Origin: Oscarella lobularis
Taxonomy: Eukaryota; Porifera; Homoscleromorpha; Homosclerophorida; Oscarellidae
Assembly: GCF_947507565.1 (NCBI RefSeq)
Contig: NC_089187.1
Location: forward strand, 1,178,001-1,242,000
Reading direction: 5' to 3'
DNA length: 64,000 nucleotides
Part shown: positions 43,809 to 53,487 of the stretch, piece by piece
How positions within the stretch are numbered: the first letter of the stretch is position 1
Layout of the letters: every line of letters starts with the position of its first letter
Translations under genes and position numbers: made by a program
Notes under the pieces: model-generated
The model's database searches: none
Told to the model about the DNA's origin: nothing
Seen by the model: the letters and a program-made list of their open reading frames with translations, nothing else

Positions 43809-45456
43809 TCAATCTACAGTCTTTACCAAAATGGGCTGGAGATTTACCAGAGAACAGGCAATTTTCACGCAGTCGTCCAGTATTTGTGGACAGGTGCTAT
43901 TGCATTGAGTACCAGTAAGGAGCCTGAATTCTTTAATCCGCCCAATAGCCCTAAAACTGACACTGTCAAATGAAATAAAACACATGTTGCTAAACGCACC
44001 TCTCTACGTGAATCCTGCAGGAAGCTAAGACTCGACTTTGAAGTGTTTCTTTTGTTGTCAATTGCGCTCTTCCTTGCAGGAATGATGGAATTTCGAGAAA
44101 CGCACATTTCTGAGCAAGCAAATCCCGAATGGTGAACCCTCTATCAGCCATTATTCTCTGCTTTGGCCTGACCAAATCGAGAATGCCACTCTCCTGTACG
44201 ATGAAACGATCCGAGCAACTTCCGGAGAATCCTTTTGATACAAAGATGATGGATCCTGTCCCTGGATCAATAGCAACGAGGTATTTGATAGTTTGGTGAT
44301 GCTTATAGTCTGACCACGTCGCTTTCTGAACTGCCAGATTTTTAGGCCGTTGAATGAACAATTCGAAGCAATCGATTACCGCTACAGTGTTAGGAAAATT
44401 TTCGAAAAGACCTGTTCCGACCCCAGTTGTCGATTGCGGCCATTGGATGAGTTGTTCAAGCTGTCGAGCAAGGAATGGTATCCACTTTCCCAAAACTTTG
44501 GAAATGCAACTTTGAGACACGGCCCAACGACGTGCGAGATCTTTCTGCAGCAGTCCCAGACGAAGTCTCATAAGCACAACCAAAAATTTGTCACTTCGAT
44601 TCATCGGGAGGGGCCCAGAATCCACATTTCGACCCTCGCTTTCAATCCATTCAAACAGTGTGTCAAGAAATTCTCTATTTTTCAATCCTGTGTAAAATTT
44701 CGGGTCTGCCAAGACTGCTTCACGGGTAGTCCTCGACGCTGTTGACTGGACATAGCTGATTTCACTTTGCAGACTCTGATTTTCTCTGCTCAGTTCTGAA
44801 ATCTCAGCTATTAGATCCACCTTAGTTCTGTCAATCCTGGCAGTACTTTGCCGAGACGACAATGACGAAACTGACAGTAGATCACTATCATCAAACTCCT
44901 CTATAGTGTCAGTCACCGTCTCTGGCACAAACTCACAAGCCTCTAAATTGACATCGCCTGGAACATCAACTTCTTGTCTCACATCACTTTCAAGAGTAGT
45001 AGCATTCCTAGTTCGTTTTCTGTCCTTTCTTGGTGCGGCAAAAGAGAGGCGAGGCTTTGGGTAGTACTCTATTCCACATCCAGGTTTTTTCGGCCGTATG
45101 AACGCGCTCTTAATCGGGAATCGTCGTTTCTCTCCTTGAGAGGGCCCACGGAAATCTGGGAAATGCACGTTGCACACGCAGTCGTCGTTACCTGGAACCC
45201 AACTACTGGCTCCCGTTCTAGTACTCTCAAGGCGATGCATGAACTGTAGTAGAAGCTTCCTGACATCAGGATCGAGCTTATTTATCTTGTGGAGGGTTGG
45301 AAGGCCGTGTTCCGAGGCAGAAACGCACACAGGATTGACACTATTGGCATCGCAAGAACATTGCGTACGGCCATCCATCGTTCTTGGACATTTTCCTTTC
45401 CTGTTCTGACAACCAGGAACGCAGCACTGCCTTCTCGAATGCGTTTTGGAGGTCAT
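43809..45456 (-). CDS. THAP-domain DDE transposase (ISL2EU/DDE_Tnp_4 type), 532 aa
   Basis: Exons 45456–44000 and 43950–43809 join to 1,599 nt with no stop across a 49-nt GT–AG intron that completes RIHVER as RIHVERAIGRIKEFRLL. The N-terminus is an atypical long THAP finger (CCVPGC … WVPGNDDCVCNVHF, a C2CH arrangement), followed by a basic and Ser-rich linker with a coiled coil (LSRENQSLQSEISYVQS). The core has an HTH (KDLARRWAVSQSCISKVLG) and DDE_4 blocks NTVAVIDCFELFIQRP, YLVAIDPGTGSIIFVSKGFSG and IMADRGFTIRDLL; the acidic residues are retained. Looks functional. Confidence 0.85.
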
Positions 45457-45576
45457 CGATGGAAGAAATCGAAGCAGAAAAGGAAAACAGCCACGTTTAC
45501 GTACGTGTTACGTGGAATGCATCACCTTCACGTGATCTCCGCACGCGAGTGGGATGTGGTCAGAATAGACTCTATT

Positions 45577-46202
45577 ACAAGAAAAGGACGCTTGTCTGTT
45601 TTTCTCATATTGCAGCAAGCGAGCACTGTGATCCGATCCTTTGCTATTTTCATGCCAGAGAATTTCTTTGACCAAACAGTGTGGCCTCGATCAGCGAGAC
45701 CGCGAAACATTACAGACATCTTCAAGATCGAAAACAGACAAAATGTGCGGCGGCGTTTCTTCTATCCAGAGCTCGTTCTTGATCAGCAGACCAAATGCCC
45801 CCTTTCTTCCGTCGACACACAATGCCGCGTCTCTTTTTCCAACGAGAAAGCCAACCGTCACTTGGAGTGAAATCTTTACCTATTTTGACCGCTAATGACG
45901 CCGCTTTCTCTTTCAGAACAGGACCCGAGACGTTCGCTCCGTGAAGAACTTTCTCCTCTAGCCATAAGTCAAGAGCCTCTTGAACGTCTGGTCCTTTTCC
46001 ATGTCTTCGTCGTTTCTGAGAGGGTCTGCAGCCTCTGCCAGTTGTGTGTTTGGCACGTAGATCCTCTCCTTTTCATGATCTTGGACACTGTCGATTTGCT
46101 GACACTAAATTGCTTGGCGACAGCGATCTGTGTTTTGCCAGGGTTCCAACATTGCCTGATTATGGCAATTTTCTCCTTCAAAGTCAGGTCGCGACGGCTC
46201 AT
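45577..46202 (-). pseudogene. Tigger/pogo transposase relic interrupted by the ISL2EU insertion
   Basis: From 46202: RRDLTLKEKIAIIRQCWNPG and KQFSVSKSTVSKIMKRR (HTH-psq), then ALDLWLEEKVLHGANVSGPV, FTPSDGWLSRWKKRRGI (CENP-B-type HTH), then after frame changes FRGLADRGHTVWSKKFSGMK and DRITVLACCNMRKTDKRPFL VI at the ISL2EU boundary. Left of 42025 the same strand continues NLRFPKNIKTF, the block expected next in Tigger cores, which supports nesting. Several frameshifts. Confidence 0.6.
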
Positions 46203-46260
46203 TGCAAAGCTGGCAAACTAGCACACATAAGAACGGGACTAGCCACGCGTGCAACGCTCT

Positions 46261-46326
46261 CCCGTAGTAAAGCGCGCGCTAGCGCCTCTCCCCGGAGTGA
46301 GGCGCTAACGCGCGCTTCACTACGGG
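46261..46326. repeat. GC-rich hairpin
   Basis: 46261–46288 (CCCGTAGTAAAGCGCGCGCT…GCCTC) and 46299–46326 are 28-bp near-perfect inverted repeats with a 10-nt loop. Could be a terminus of an element or a cruciform. Confidence 0.65.
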
Positions 46327-46345
46327 GAAAGCCTGGCACCGTAGA

Positions 46346-46750
46346 TATATGAGAGGGATTGCAAACTGCCCCTCGTCACATGATATTTCCTGAAGCAAGG
46401 TTCCGGCAGCATGAATTTCTTTGTTTCTGCTCTTGACAGTCTTCTAACGGAAGTAATCGTCGACGAAAGTTCCTCTCGCTACGCGAGAATGAGATAGACG
46501 TGTTTCGCTGGTTCGCGAATACGCTTCCGACCCCGAAGTTCATCGTATCGCCGAAAAAATCGTCGCCGCGATCGCGCTGTGTGTGCAGGAAAGCTCGAAG
46601 CTGAAACACTTTCTTGCCAACGCGAAAAGGCAAGAAGGACCCCCATAGGCCTTTAATTAACGCTGCCGCCGACAGGAAAGTCCACAAAGGACCCCGTTTT
46701 GCCGCGGTTAGCGCTGCCGACGACGGGAAAGTCGAAAAAGAACTCATTCC
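46346..46750 (+). mobile_element. Terminal fragment of a P-like element
   Basis: AGATATATGAGAGGGATTGC, then GCAAACTGCCCCTCGTCACATGAT and CTGAAGCAAGGTT, aligns with the left end of the 17.4-kb element. An ATG at about 46411 opens MNFFVSALDSLLTEVIVDES, similar in character to the start of the accessory gene, then a TAG/TGA stops it. No right end was found. Confidence 0.55.
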
Positions 46751-46850
46751 GCTTTAAAACTTGTTTTTGGAGTGTTCAGTAGGTTTTAACATTAATATAA
46801 AACAATTTAAAAGCAAAAATTCTAAGAGTATTTTCCACCTGTTTAACTTG

Positions 46851-47463
46851 CCAGGCATGATGTAATTCAGCGCGTGCGCACTACTCGTTGGTGAGTCGGG
46901 AAAGGGGCGTGGCGCCTTTTTCTCGTCGAGAATATGCTCGATGGCCAAAAGATAACCAAAGAGTTAGAACTGATTGCTATACACCTGTTCAAAACACGTG
47001 CGTGGCTAAGAAGTAAAACGTGGAAGCGCAATTAGGTTGAAAGCGAACAGTCATATGACCATGAGCCGCGATAACTCAAAAGCAAAAGCTTGTGTTGATA
47101 AACAACAACGTAGAAAGGCAGAATCACAAATTTTGTATTATACAAACGAATTATTTTTTTCTTTTGCAAAGAGATGTTACTAACGAACGTTATTTTAGCG
47201 GTAGAGACTGATATTTTTCTAAGCTTTTGCTTTCGAGTTATTTCTGCTCGTGGTCACGTGACTGTTTGCTTTCAACCTAATTGCGCTCCCACGTTTTACT
47301 TCTTAGCCACGCACGTATTGCGATCAGGTGTATAACAATCAGTTCTAACTCTTCAGTTTTCTTTTTTGCCATCGAGCATTTCCTCGACGAGAAAAAGGAG
47401 CCACGCCCCTTTCCCGACTCACCAACGAGTAGTGCGCACGCGCTGGATTACAATCACGCCTGG
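46851..47463. mobile_element. 613-bp foldback element with ~240-bp inverted arms
   Basis: 46851–47091 and 47221–47463 are about 85–90% identical inverted arms (terminal CCAGGC(A/G)TGAT, internal CGTGCGCACTACTCGTTGG, GGCTAAGAAGTAAAACGTGG and GCAATTAGGTTGAAAGC) around an AT-rich spacer of about 130 bp. No coding sequence and no clear target duplication. One arm contains TCACGTGAC. Confidence 0.8.
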
Positions 47464-47504
47464 TATCCTCTATTACTAGCTAATCGACAATCTACCGCAC
47501 GTTA

Positions 47505-47790
47505 GCGAGAATGGGTTTCACGAGAAAAAAGCTGATGCAACCTGCTCCGCAACGCAACGAAGCCAAAAGACATGAATTTAGGAAGTAACGTTATGGAAAC
47601 TCCGATCTACCGCCACGATATGTTCGTATTCATCGACGAGGCTGGTTTTGACGTAAAGAAGGATCGTAGACGATATGGCTACTCCGGGCGAGGCTGTCCA
47701 GCTATTGAAGAGTAGGAGCTTGCTCGCGGCCAGCGAATAAACGTCATTGGTGCTCTGTCTGTCGACGTTAAAACTAGATGTAGCGGACGC
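47505..47790 (+). pseudogene. IS630/Tc1-type (DDE_3) transposase core fragment
   Basis: FTRKKLMQPAPQRNEAKR followed, in another frame, by MFVFIDEAGFDVKKDRRRYG, YSGRGCPAIEE, a TAG stop, and ARGQRINVIGALS. These are the first catalytic block (V-F-I-D-E) and the following strand of DDE_3 transposases. N- and C-terminal parts are missing. Confidence 0.6.
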
Positions 47791-48441
47791 CATTGCTGTT
47801 CCCAAGTCTGAGATTGCCGTAGCGACAGCTCCCCTTCTGCTTTTTTTCCGAAAATGATTGAATAATTGGAACATTAGGAGGAGTATCCTGTGACGCATGT
47901 GTACCGGTATCAATCATTTCAGCCCAAAGCCTGTATTGTAGTGCATTGTATTTCTCCCCATGTATACCCCGCAGACTGCTAATAAGCAAGTTCACTCGTT
48001 CGTCCTTCGGCATAGCGGCAGACGTTTTACGTTTCTTTGTTGCGCGCTTCGAAACAAGCTCCTCCTCGTCAATGTCAGTATCGGATTTCTCATTTTCGTA
48101 CGGTACGACGCCCATAATGTTATATCTCCTTGCCTTTTAATAACTTTGGAAACGCCTGCCACATCGTCGTCATTTCTCATCCCAACTTTTGTGCTTCCTT
48201 TCAAATAACCCAAGCCTGTAAAATGACCTAAACTCTTCCCGAGCTCTAACTGGAAATTGTCACGAACGAAGTTCTCTAGTTCACGTCGCGATTGTACAGC
48301 ATCCGGATCAAAGTTACGCAAAACGAATGTTTTTGCGCTTCGCTTTCCAGCCCCAAAAATGGGAAGCGCAGAAACGATCCCTGTCTTAGGCAGAGCGAAG
48401 ACTTGTCGTGGTTGTTGCGCCATTTCATTAAAGCAGCGCAA
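47774..48441 (-). CDS. Unrecognised ORF pair, possibly one frameshifted gene
   Basis: From 48441 a frame reads QVFALPKTGIVSALPIFGAG, FVLRNFDPDAVQSRRELENF, LKGSTKVGMRNDDDVAGVSK, GDITLW; an overlapping frame then continues VVPYENEKSDTDIDEEELVS, basic KRATKKRKT and LISSLRGIHGEKYNALQYRL to 47774. The two halves together look like one protein with an acidic and basic linker, broken by a single frameshift at about 48115. No family recognised. Confidence 0.35.
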
Positions 48442-48449
48442 AACGAACT

Positions 48450-48804
48450 CTGCGCTAACTGTCTACGCCTCGGTATGCAACGGGACAACAAACTTGAAAT
48501 CAACTGTACCTCCTAGTGAGAAGGAGTGGCAATGATTTCATTTGTTTTACTGTAAAATCAATTTTTGCACGCGGCTGCAGAAGGTACGTCGCTATTCTCT
48601 TACTTCACTGTCAATTGATTGTTTTTGGCAATTATTATAAAAGAGATCAGGCAAAATATTAGAAATAGAAAAAAAATTGTCAGAGAGCACCTTCTACGTA
48701 CGCCTAGTGCAAGCAAAGTAATACTTTGATCATTTATTGTTTACGCAAATATAAATATTTTAGACTTGACAACCCAGATATCAAAATTCTAGAAAAATTA
48801 TAGA
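48450..48804. other. AT-rich spacer
   Basis: Nothing recognisable between the unknown ORF and the Tc1 element. Confidence 0.4.
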
Positions 48805-50399
48805 CAGTGGGGTCCAAAAGTTAGAGGCACCCGCACTAAATTAGCGTTACCTTAGTTTTCGCGTCTCCTTCGCGACTTTTGCTCCCAGGAAACAATCTTT
48901 TTGGCACTAAAAGAGCGAGAAATTTAGAAGAGTGACTGTTTGCTCCACTTAGTGGTCGCCCAGCGCGGTTAGGTAGAGCATCGCTTTTATTCCTGATCCA
49001 AAACATACAAAGAACGGGCATTATTTCGTTCGCTCTGTGGAAACGCGATCGTAGATAGATCCTTCGAGGCATGCTCTTAAACGAAACAATGTTAATAAGT
49101 CAGGTGACACTTATTTTGCTAAACGGAAGTTGTCGTGAAGCGCACTCTAGAGAAAAGGCGTGGATCAATTTCAAAACGAGAAGGCGTGTCATGTTTCAAA
49201 TCCCCAGCCGTTTGTTTACCTCCTATTAACCAGTTATGGGTCAGAGGAAACTTTTGAAGCTAGAAGAGCGAGCTAGAATAGTTGCTTTGGCACTGGAAGG
49301 ATATAATCAGAGCCAAATCAGCCGAAAGCTGAATATCTCAAGGTGCGCAGTGCAAAAGAATTTGGCCAAAATGAAGGAAACAGGCTCCATTGCTGATCGC
49401 AAGAGATGCGGCAGACCTAAAAAGACGACAAAAAAACGATGACAACTACATAGTTCTAACATCGAGGCGAAACAAGAGAGCAACAGCTAATGATCTCCGA
49501 GCTCATCTGGAGTGTGCAACGGGCGTGACCGTTTCGAAGTCGACCATAAAGAGGCGGCTCCACGCAGCTGGCCTAAGAGGATGCGTCGCTGTTAAGAAAT
49601 CTCTGTTGAGCAAAAGGCACAAATCTGCACGGAAAAAGTGGGCAAAAGAACGAAAAACCTGGACTGAAGACGATTGGTCTCGTGTGGTGTTTTCTGGCGA
49701 GTCGACGTTCGAAGTTTTCAGCCACAGTCGGCAGCTTTACGTTCGCCGAAAGCCAAACGAACGATATTTGCCGGAGTGCCTTGCACCTACCGTGAAATTT
49801 GGAGGCGGCAAAGTGATGGTGTGGGGGTGTATGGCGGCGTCTGGCGTGGGAACCCTGGTGGTGATCGACGGAACGGTGACGTCAGCAAAGTATACAAGGC
49901 TCCTGTCTCCGTGTTTGAAGCGCGATGGGGAAAAGCTAGTTGGCCAAAATTTCGTGTTTCAGCAGGACAATGCTCCTGCACACACTGCGAAAGCCACTAA
50001 GAGGTGGTTCGCGTCGAGAAACATCGACGTGATGCCGTGGCCAGCCCAGAGCCCCGACCTAAACCCCATCGAAAACCTTTGGATGACAATGAAAAGGAGA
50101 GTAGCTGAGAAATGTTCTCAAAGCATCGCCGAACTAATAAAAATCATCAAAGCGACTTGGGATGCTATTGACCCCCAGACAACGCGTCACTTAGTTAATA
50201 GCATGCCCAGACGTTTGAAGGCGGTGTTAGACAGCAAAGGCGGAGCTACCCGCTACTAAGCAAACAGTCACTCTTTCCGGTTTTTTGTAGTACGTAGTAG
50301 TTTAAGAACCCATGTGTAGCAACTAGGAAGATGCAGTATCGCTTTAGGACCTTCTACTAAAATATCGACCAGGGTGCCTCTAACTTTTGGACCCCACTG
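48805..50399 (+). mobile_element. Tc1-like transposon, 1,595 bp
   Basis: Ends CAGTGGGGTCCAAAAGTTAG and its exact complement, continuing AGGCACC; TA follows the right end and a TAGA precedes the left. Subterminal inverted copies of AGAGTGACTGTTTGCT lie at about 48931–48946 and 50261–50276, so the ends have an inner and outer repeat as in many Tc1 elements. One transposase frame occupies the middle. Confidence 0.85.
49236..50259 (+). pseudogene. Tc1-like transposase with one frameshift and a lost catalytic Asp
   Basis: The N-terminal frame MGQRKLLKLEERARIVALAL has the paired HTH (YNQSQISRKLNISRCAVQK, then RKRCGRPKKTT, a GRPR-like hook). An extra A in an A7 run near 49435 shifts the frame; the second frame carries the second HTH (VSKSTIKRRLHAAGL) and core: WSRVVFSGESTFEVF, GGGKVMVWGCMAASGVG, FVFQQDNAPAHTAK and PDLNPIENLWMTMKRR. 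The first catalytic block should be SDES but is SGES (D to G). Otherwise near-intact at about 340 codons, so inactivation looks recent. Confidence 0.85.
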
Positions 50400-50401
50400 T
50401 A

Positions 50402-51920
50402 GAGTATCCGGTGGCGAAAAAAGTGAAAAACGCCTGGAGTGCAAGGAACAGAAATCTTTTACGCCAATAAGTTGTGGAACTTGCCAATGAATTTTCGCGT
50501 AGACTTTGTCATTAGTTCAGTGTTAATTAATTTTTGAAAGTGAATAACAACATGAGACTCATCTATGCAGATTATCCGTTGTCAGTAGCGCTTCGCTGTG
50601 TCTTGGGCTTCGAAAACCTTTCGTTTCGATTTTCGAGTCGCTCCTCTCCCTCATTATAATGAACTTGATAAGTTGCTATCAAAAACGGTTTAGGAGATAT
50701 TCGGCAATTCATGGGGCAGGATGGAGTTTGAAATGCGCATGTACGAGTGCTTGTACGTAACAATCGGCGGAGAGCCAATGACGTACACCTTGTCGCGCAC
50801 GGGCACCGTATGAGCATCGTGGATTTCAGCCCAAAGAAAGCGGAGAAAATCATCGACCTCGCAAAAATGGGACGTCCCGTGAATTTTTCGAAAGACGTTT
50901 TGTACCCATCGCGCTCGGGTGACGACATGGAAGTCGTGATCTGCAACGGCACCGCTATTTAGAGATCTCCGCGCGTCTTATCCAATCAGACAACATTATC
51001 GACCTAATCGATCGCCGCAGGACCGCAGCAAATTCTTCTGAGCCACTTCGACGACCTTTGGCCATATGGCAGAGTTTCATTTGTCGCGAGCGTTGCTGAA
51101 GTTTATTCGCCAACTCTGACTCTGCCTGGAACTCCGTTTAAAACATTCGTCGCGAACGACGGAACGGGAGAGCTACCATCAATCTTAGGGCGAACCACGT
51201 GAATTTATTACCAATCGTCGTCACTGCCAATAAAACAAACAGGTAAATAATTTTCTCCTTATACATGTTCTTGAGCATGGCACGAATTCTCTGTTTGTCT
51301 GCGTGTGCATAAATCAACTCTTGCAGGGCCGCCGCATCTACGTCAACCTCCTCAAATTGGTGAGCGTCTGGAATAAGCGCCACAGCCATGTCGTCGGCAA
51401 GAATACCAGCTCTACGGAAGAACTTTTTAAATCAATTTTTATGTATTATAGTTTGTACTGTATGCAATAGTTAGTAAACTATAATATCTCAAATTGAAAA
51501 GATTTTGAAGATAAGATCAGCACCCCTTAGTTCTAAGGTATTAAGAAAAACGACACACCCACAACTTATCAAAAAGTTATTCAACTATAAAATGACAGCA
51601 GCTTATTTTGATTAGTTTAATATACACGTAAATATAAATTTTATACAGTACAGTGGATATATGTAATTTTTGCTGTCTGATTGAGTCCCGTCGCCTGCGC
51701 CGTGAAACTGAACGCAGCAGAAGTTGGTAAGGGCGGTAAAATTGGGTCAATGAACAACTGCATTCTTTTCTTCCAAGGCTCCACCGCTTCGAACTCTGGC
51801 ATGGTCGTTGGAGCAATCTATGCTTTAGCGTTGGAGCAGAAACAGCAAATCTTTAGTGAAAATTCTACCTATTTGCTTGTCTTTGGAGAGTGCTGTCGGC
51901 TGACATCCAAATGATTTACT
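50402..51920. other. No gene recognised
   Basis: A 71-codon plus frame (50747–50962, SIVDFSPKKAEKIIDLAKMG) and an 83-codon minus frame (51138–51389, VALIPDAHQFEEVDVDAAAL, with exon-like GT end) are open but unrecognised. 51.4–51.7 kb is AT-rich. Confidence 0.35.
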
Positions 51921-52482
51921 TAGGTGAACGTTGTACCGACTTCTCTTCCGTTGCGAAGGCTGATTTGTTGCGAGGGCGGATTCAAGGCCCCGACGGCCGC
52001 TGATTGACGTACGTGTACAAAGACCTTTTCAGCTATGAAACGTCACAGTCTCACCATTTTATGTCCAACATTCGAAAATTTAACTGCGCGTTCCAGATGA
52101 CGCCAATGGGTTGTAATAGGGTCACGCAAGCAGGCGAATGAAATCCCACGTTTACAATTCAGGACCAAGTTTGCCACCGAATCGGTTGTTTACTCCCCGA
52201 AGACGGAGAATCTCGAAAGTTCGCTCTAATCAGTATCGTTGATAGCCAACAACAAAAAGCTCAGCGAAGAAGGGACATTTTCTCCAACCTTCGCATGGAC
52301 GTTCTTTGAAAACTTCAAGACTCATTGCACGAACGAAACGGCTACGTCAGAAGCTTCCAGGTAGCTCGGGAAGTCTTCAACTCCGTCTCCTCAGACGAAT
52401 ACTAAATCCTCATACATGCGGACAAGCGCCCATCAGGGGAACACGAACGTCGTTTACATCCCGTTGCGGGGGCGCGGTAAAG

Positions 52483-52671
52483 GGACCGACGGGGTGATAA
52501 AACCCATATCATCCCGTTGTCAAGTGACAACGGGGATGATATGGGTTTTATCACCCGTTGTCAAGTGACAACGGGGGTGATATGGGTTTTATCACCCGCT
52601 GTCAATGACAACGGGTGACATGGGAAAGGTCCCGGCTCTCATATCACCCGCTGTCATTGAGAAAGGTCCCG
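52483..52671. repeat. Nested hairpin repeats built on GGGTGATAAAACCC
   Basis: GGGTGATAAAACCCATATCA followed by TCCCGTTGTCAAGTGACAAC and the inverse arm are repeated, so overlapping hairpins can form at several registers. Further partial copies reach the AAGGTCCCG boxes at both sides. Confidence 0.7.
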
Positions 52672-52744
52672 TGTAGTTCGCAAATTAGAACATTGAATTC
52701 GCAGTTGGCACCCGCGCGAACAGCTTCTATCAACGCGTTCTAAG

Positions 52745-52880
52745 TGTTGCGCGTTAAAAAAAAAAAAAAAAAAAGAAAAAACGTGGAAAAAACTAGATTT
52801 GAACCCGCGCAGCATTTTAGCATACCCAGCACTCAAATCCCGCATCGCTACCCACCCAGCCACCGCAACCCAGCACAGCA
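52745..52880 (-). repeat. Possible tRNA-derived segment (A- and B-box-like) with T-rich tail
   Basis: On the minus strand TGGCTGGGTGGGTAGCG resembles a pol III A box, and 40 nt later GCGGGTTCAAATCTAG resembles a B box/T-arm; a long T-run follows. No convincing cloverleaf could be drawn, so this is at most a SINE-like remnant. Confidence 0.3.
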
Positions 52881-52929
52881 ATGAGCCCCAACACCGCGCT
52901 TTTTATTACAGTAACCGGGATGTAAGTAT

Positions 52930-53087
52930 GTCATCACACGGCTTTCTCGGGCGATACGGGATTTATCATCCCTCCACCGTCGGGAAACCTTGATAACAGC
53001 CCGAGGCGAAGCCGAGGGCTGTTATCAAGGTTTCCCTCGGGCGTCGGGATGATAAATCCCGTATCGCCCTCGATGCCATGTGATAAC
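52930..53087. repeat. Long near-perfect palindrome
   Basis: Outer arm GGGCGATACGGGATTTATCA (52949) pairs with 53050–53069, and inner arm GAAACCTTGATAACAGCCC (52984) pairs with its complement at about 53016–53034; the loop is GAGGCGAAGCCGAGG. The ATTTATCATCCC block resembles the GGGTGATAAAACCC unit of the preceding hairpins. Confidence 0.75.
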
Positions 53088-53487
53088 CTATACTTAAATG
53101 CACCGCAGTGCAACGAAGTTGCGTTTCTACTTCTGGGAGAAAAACACGGAAACCGAGAGGTTGTCGTACGGGAGAGGGACGGAGCTCTTCGCCGCATTTT
53201 AGAAATTCATCGCAGCTACGACGCGCTGCAATATCCTTTAATGCATTTAAATGGGGACGACGGATTTCACCTTTCGCCTGAGGACGGTGCTTCCGCCATG
53301 AAATTTTATAGCTGCAGGCTTATGTTCCGCGCAAATAACGTAACATTATGCTCCGCTGTAAAGACTTGCTCCAGCAATACGTGGTCGACATGTATTGCAA
53401 AATGAATCCTCGCGACTTGCCTTTATGCGACACTCTCAGGAGACGTTGCGCGCTAAATCATCCGCACTTTTTACGTTTGTAGGTATG

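Larger units (their letters stand above)
42025..45576. mobile_element. Apparently intact ISL2EU-type DNA transposon (YqaJ nuclease plus THAP–DDE transposase)
   Basis: Imperfect inverted ends AATAGAGTCTATTCCGACC (42025) and its complement (45576) enclose two intact convergent genes whose stop codons are 8 nt apart (43800, 43809). The pairing of a THAP-domain DDE_4 transposase with a YqaJ-family exonuclease is the known content of ISL2EU (IS4EU) elements. Element length is 3.55 kb. The exact ends and the expected 2-bp duplication are uncertain because the termini are palindromic. Confidence 0.8.
52454..53096. mobile_element. Palindrome-rich insertion (~52457–53093) inside the Helitron relic
   Basis: Comparing the two halves of the Helitron protein places the insertion between TTA at 52454–52456 and TTA at 53094–53096, suggesting a 3-bp target duplication. 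The insert contains two palindromic blocks (52483–52671 and 52930–53087), an A-run and a tRNA-like segment, and no ORF. Confidence 0.55.
51925..53480 (+). pseudogene. Helitron replicase N-terminal (Helitron_like_N) relic with an internal insertion
   Basis: Blocks before the insertion: FMSNIRKFNCAFQMTPMG, PTFTIQDQVCHRIGCLLPED, KLQDSLHERNGYVRSFQVAR and IHADKRPSGEHERRL; after it NAPQCNEVAFLLLGEKHGNR, RILEIHRSYDALQYPLM, DGFHLSPEDGA and, in another frame, LLQQYVVDMYCKMNPRDL. These are the conserved Helitron_like_N blocks that precede the Rep nuclease. Stops interrupt it at VL*KLQ and EY*ILIH, and the Rep and PIF1 helicase domains are absent. The protein resumes in register after 637 bp of inserted sequence. 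Confidence 0.75.

Noticed and set aside
45289..45870. 193-codon plus-strand ORF
   Set aside because: It overlaps the THAP–DDE gene and the Tigger relic on the other strand and shows no protein features; a shadow frame.
52483..52671. CRISPR array
   Set aside because: Repeats are inverted and adjoining, without unique spacers, and the genome is eukaryotic.
52745..52880. Functional tRNA gene on the minus strand
   Set aside because: A and B box-like strings are present but no stable acceptor stem or cloverleaf can be drawn.
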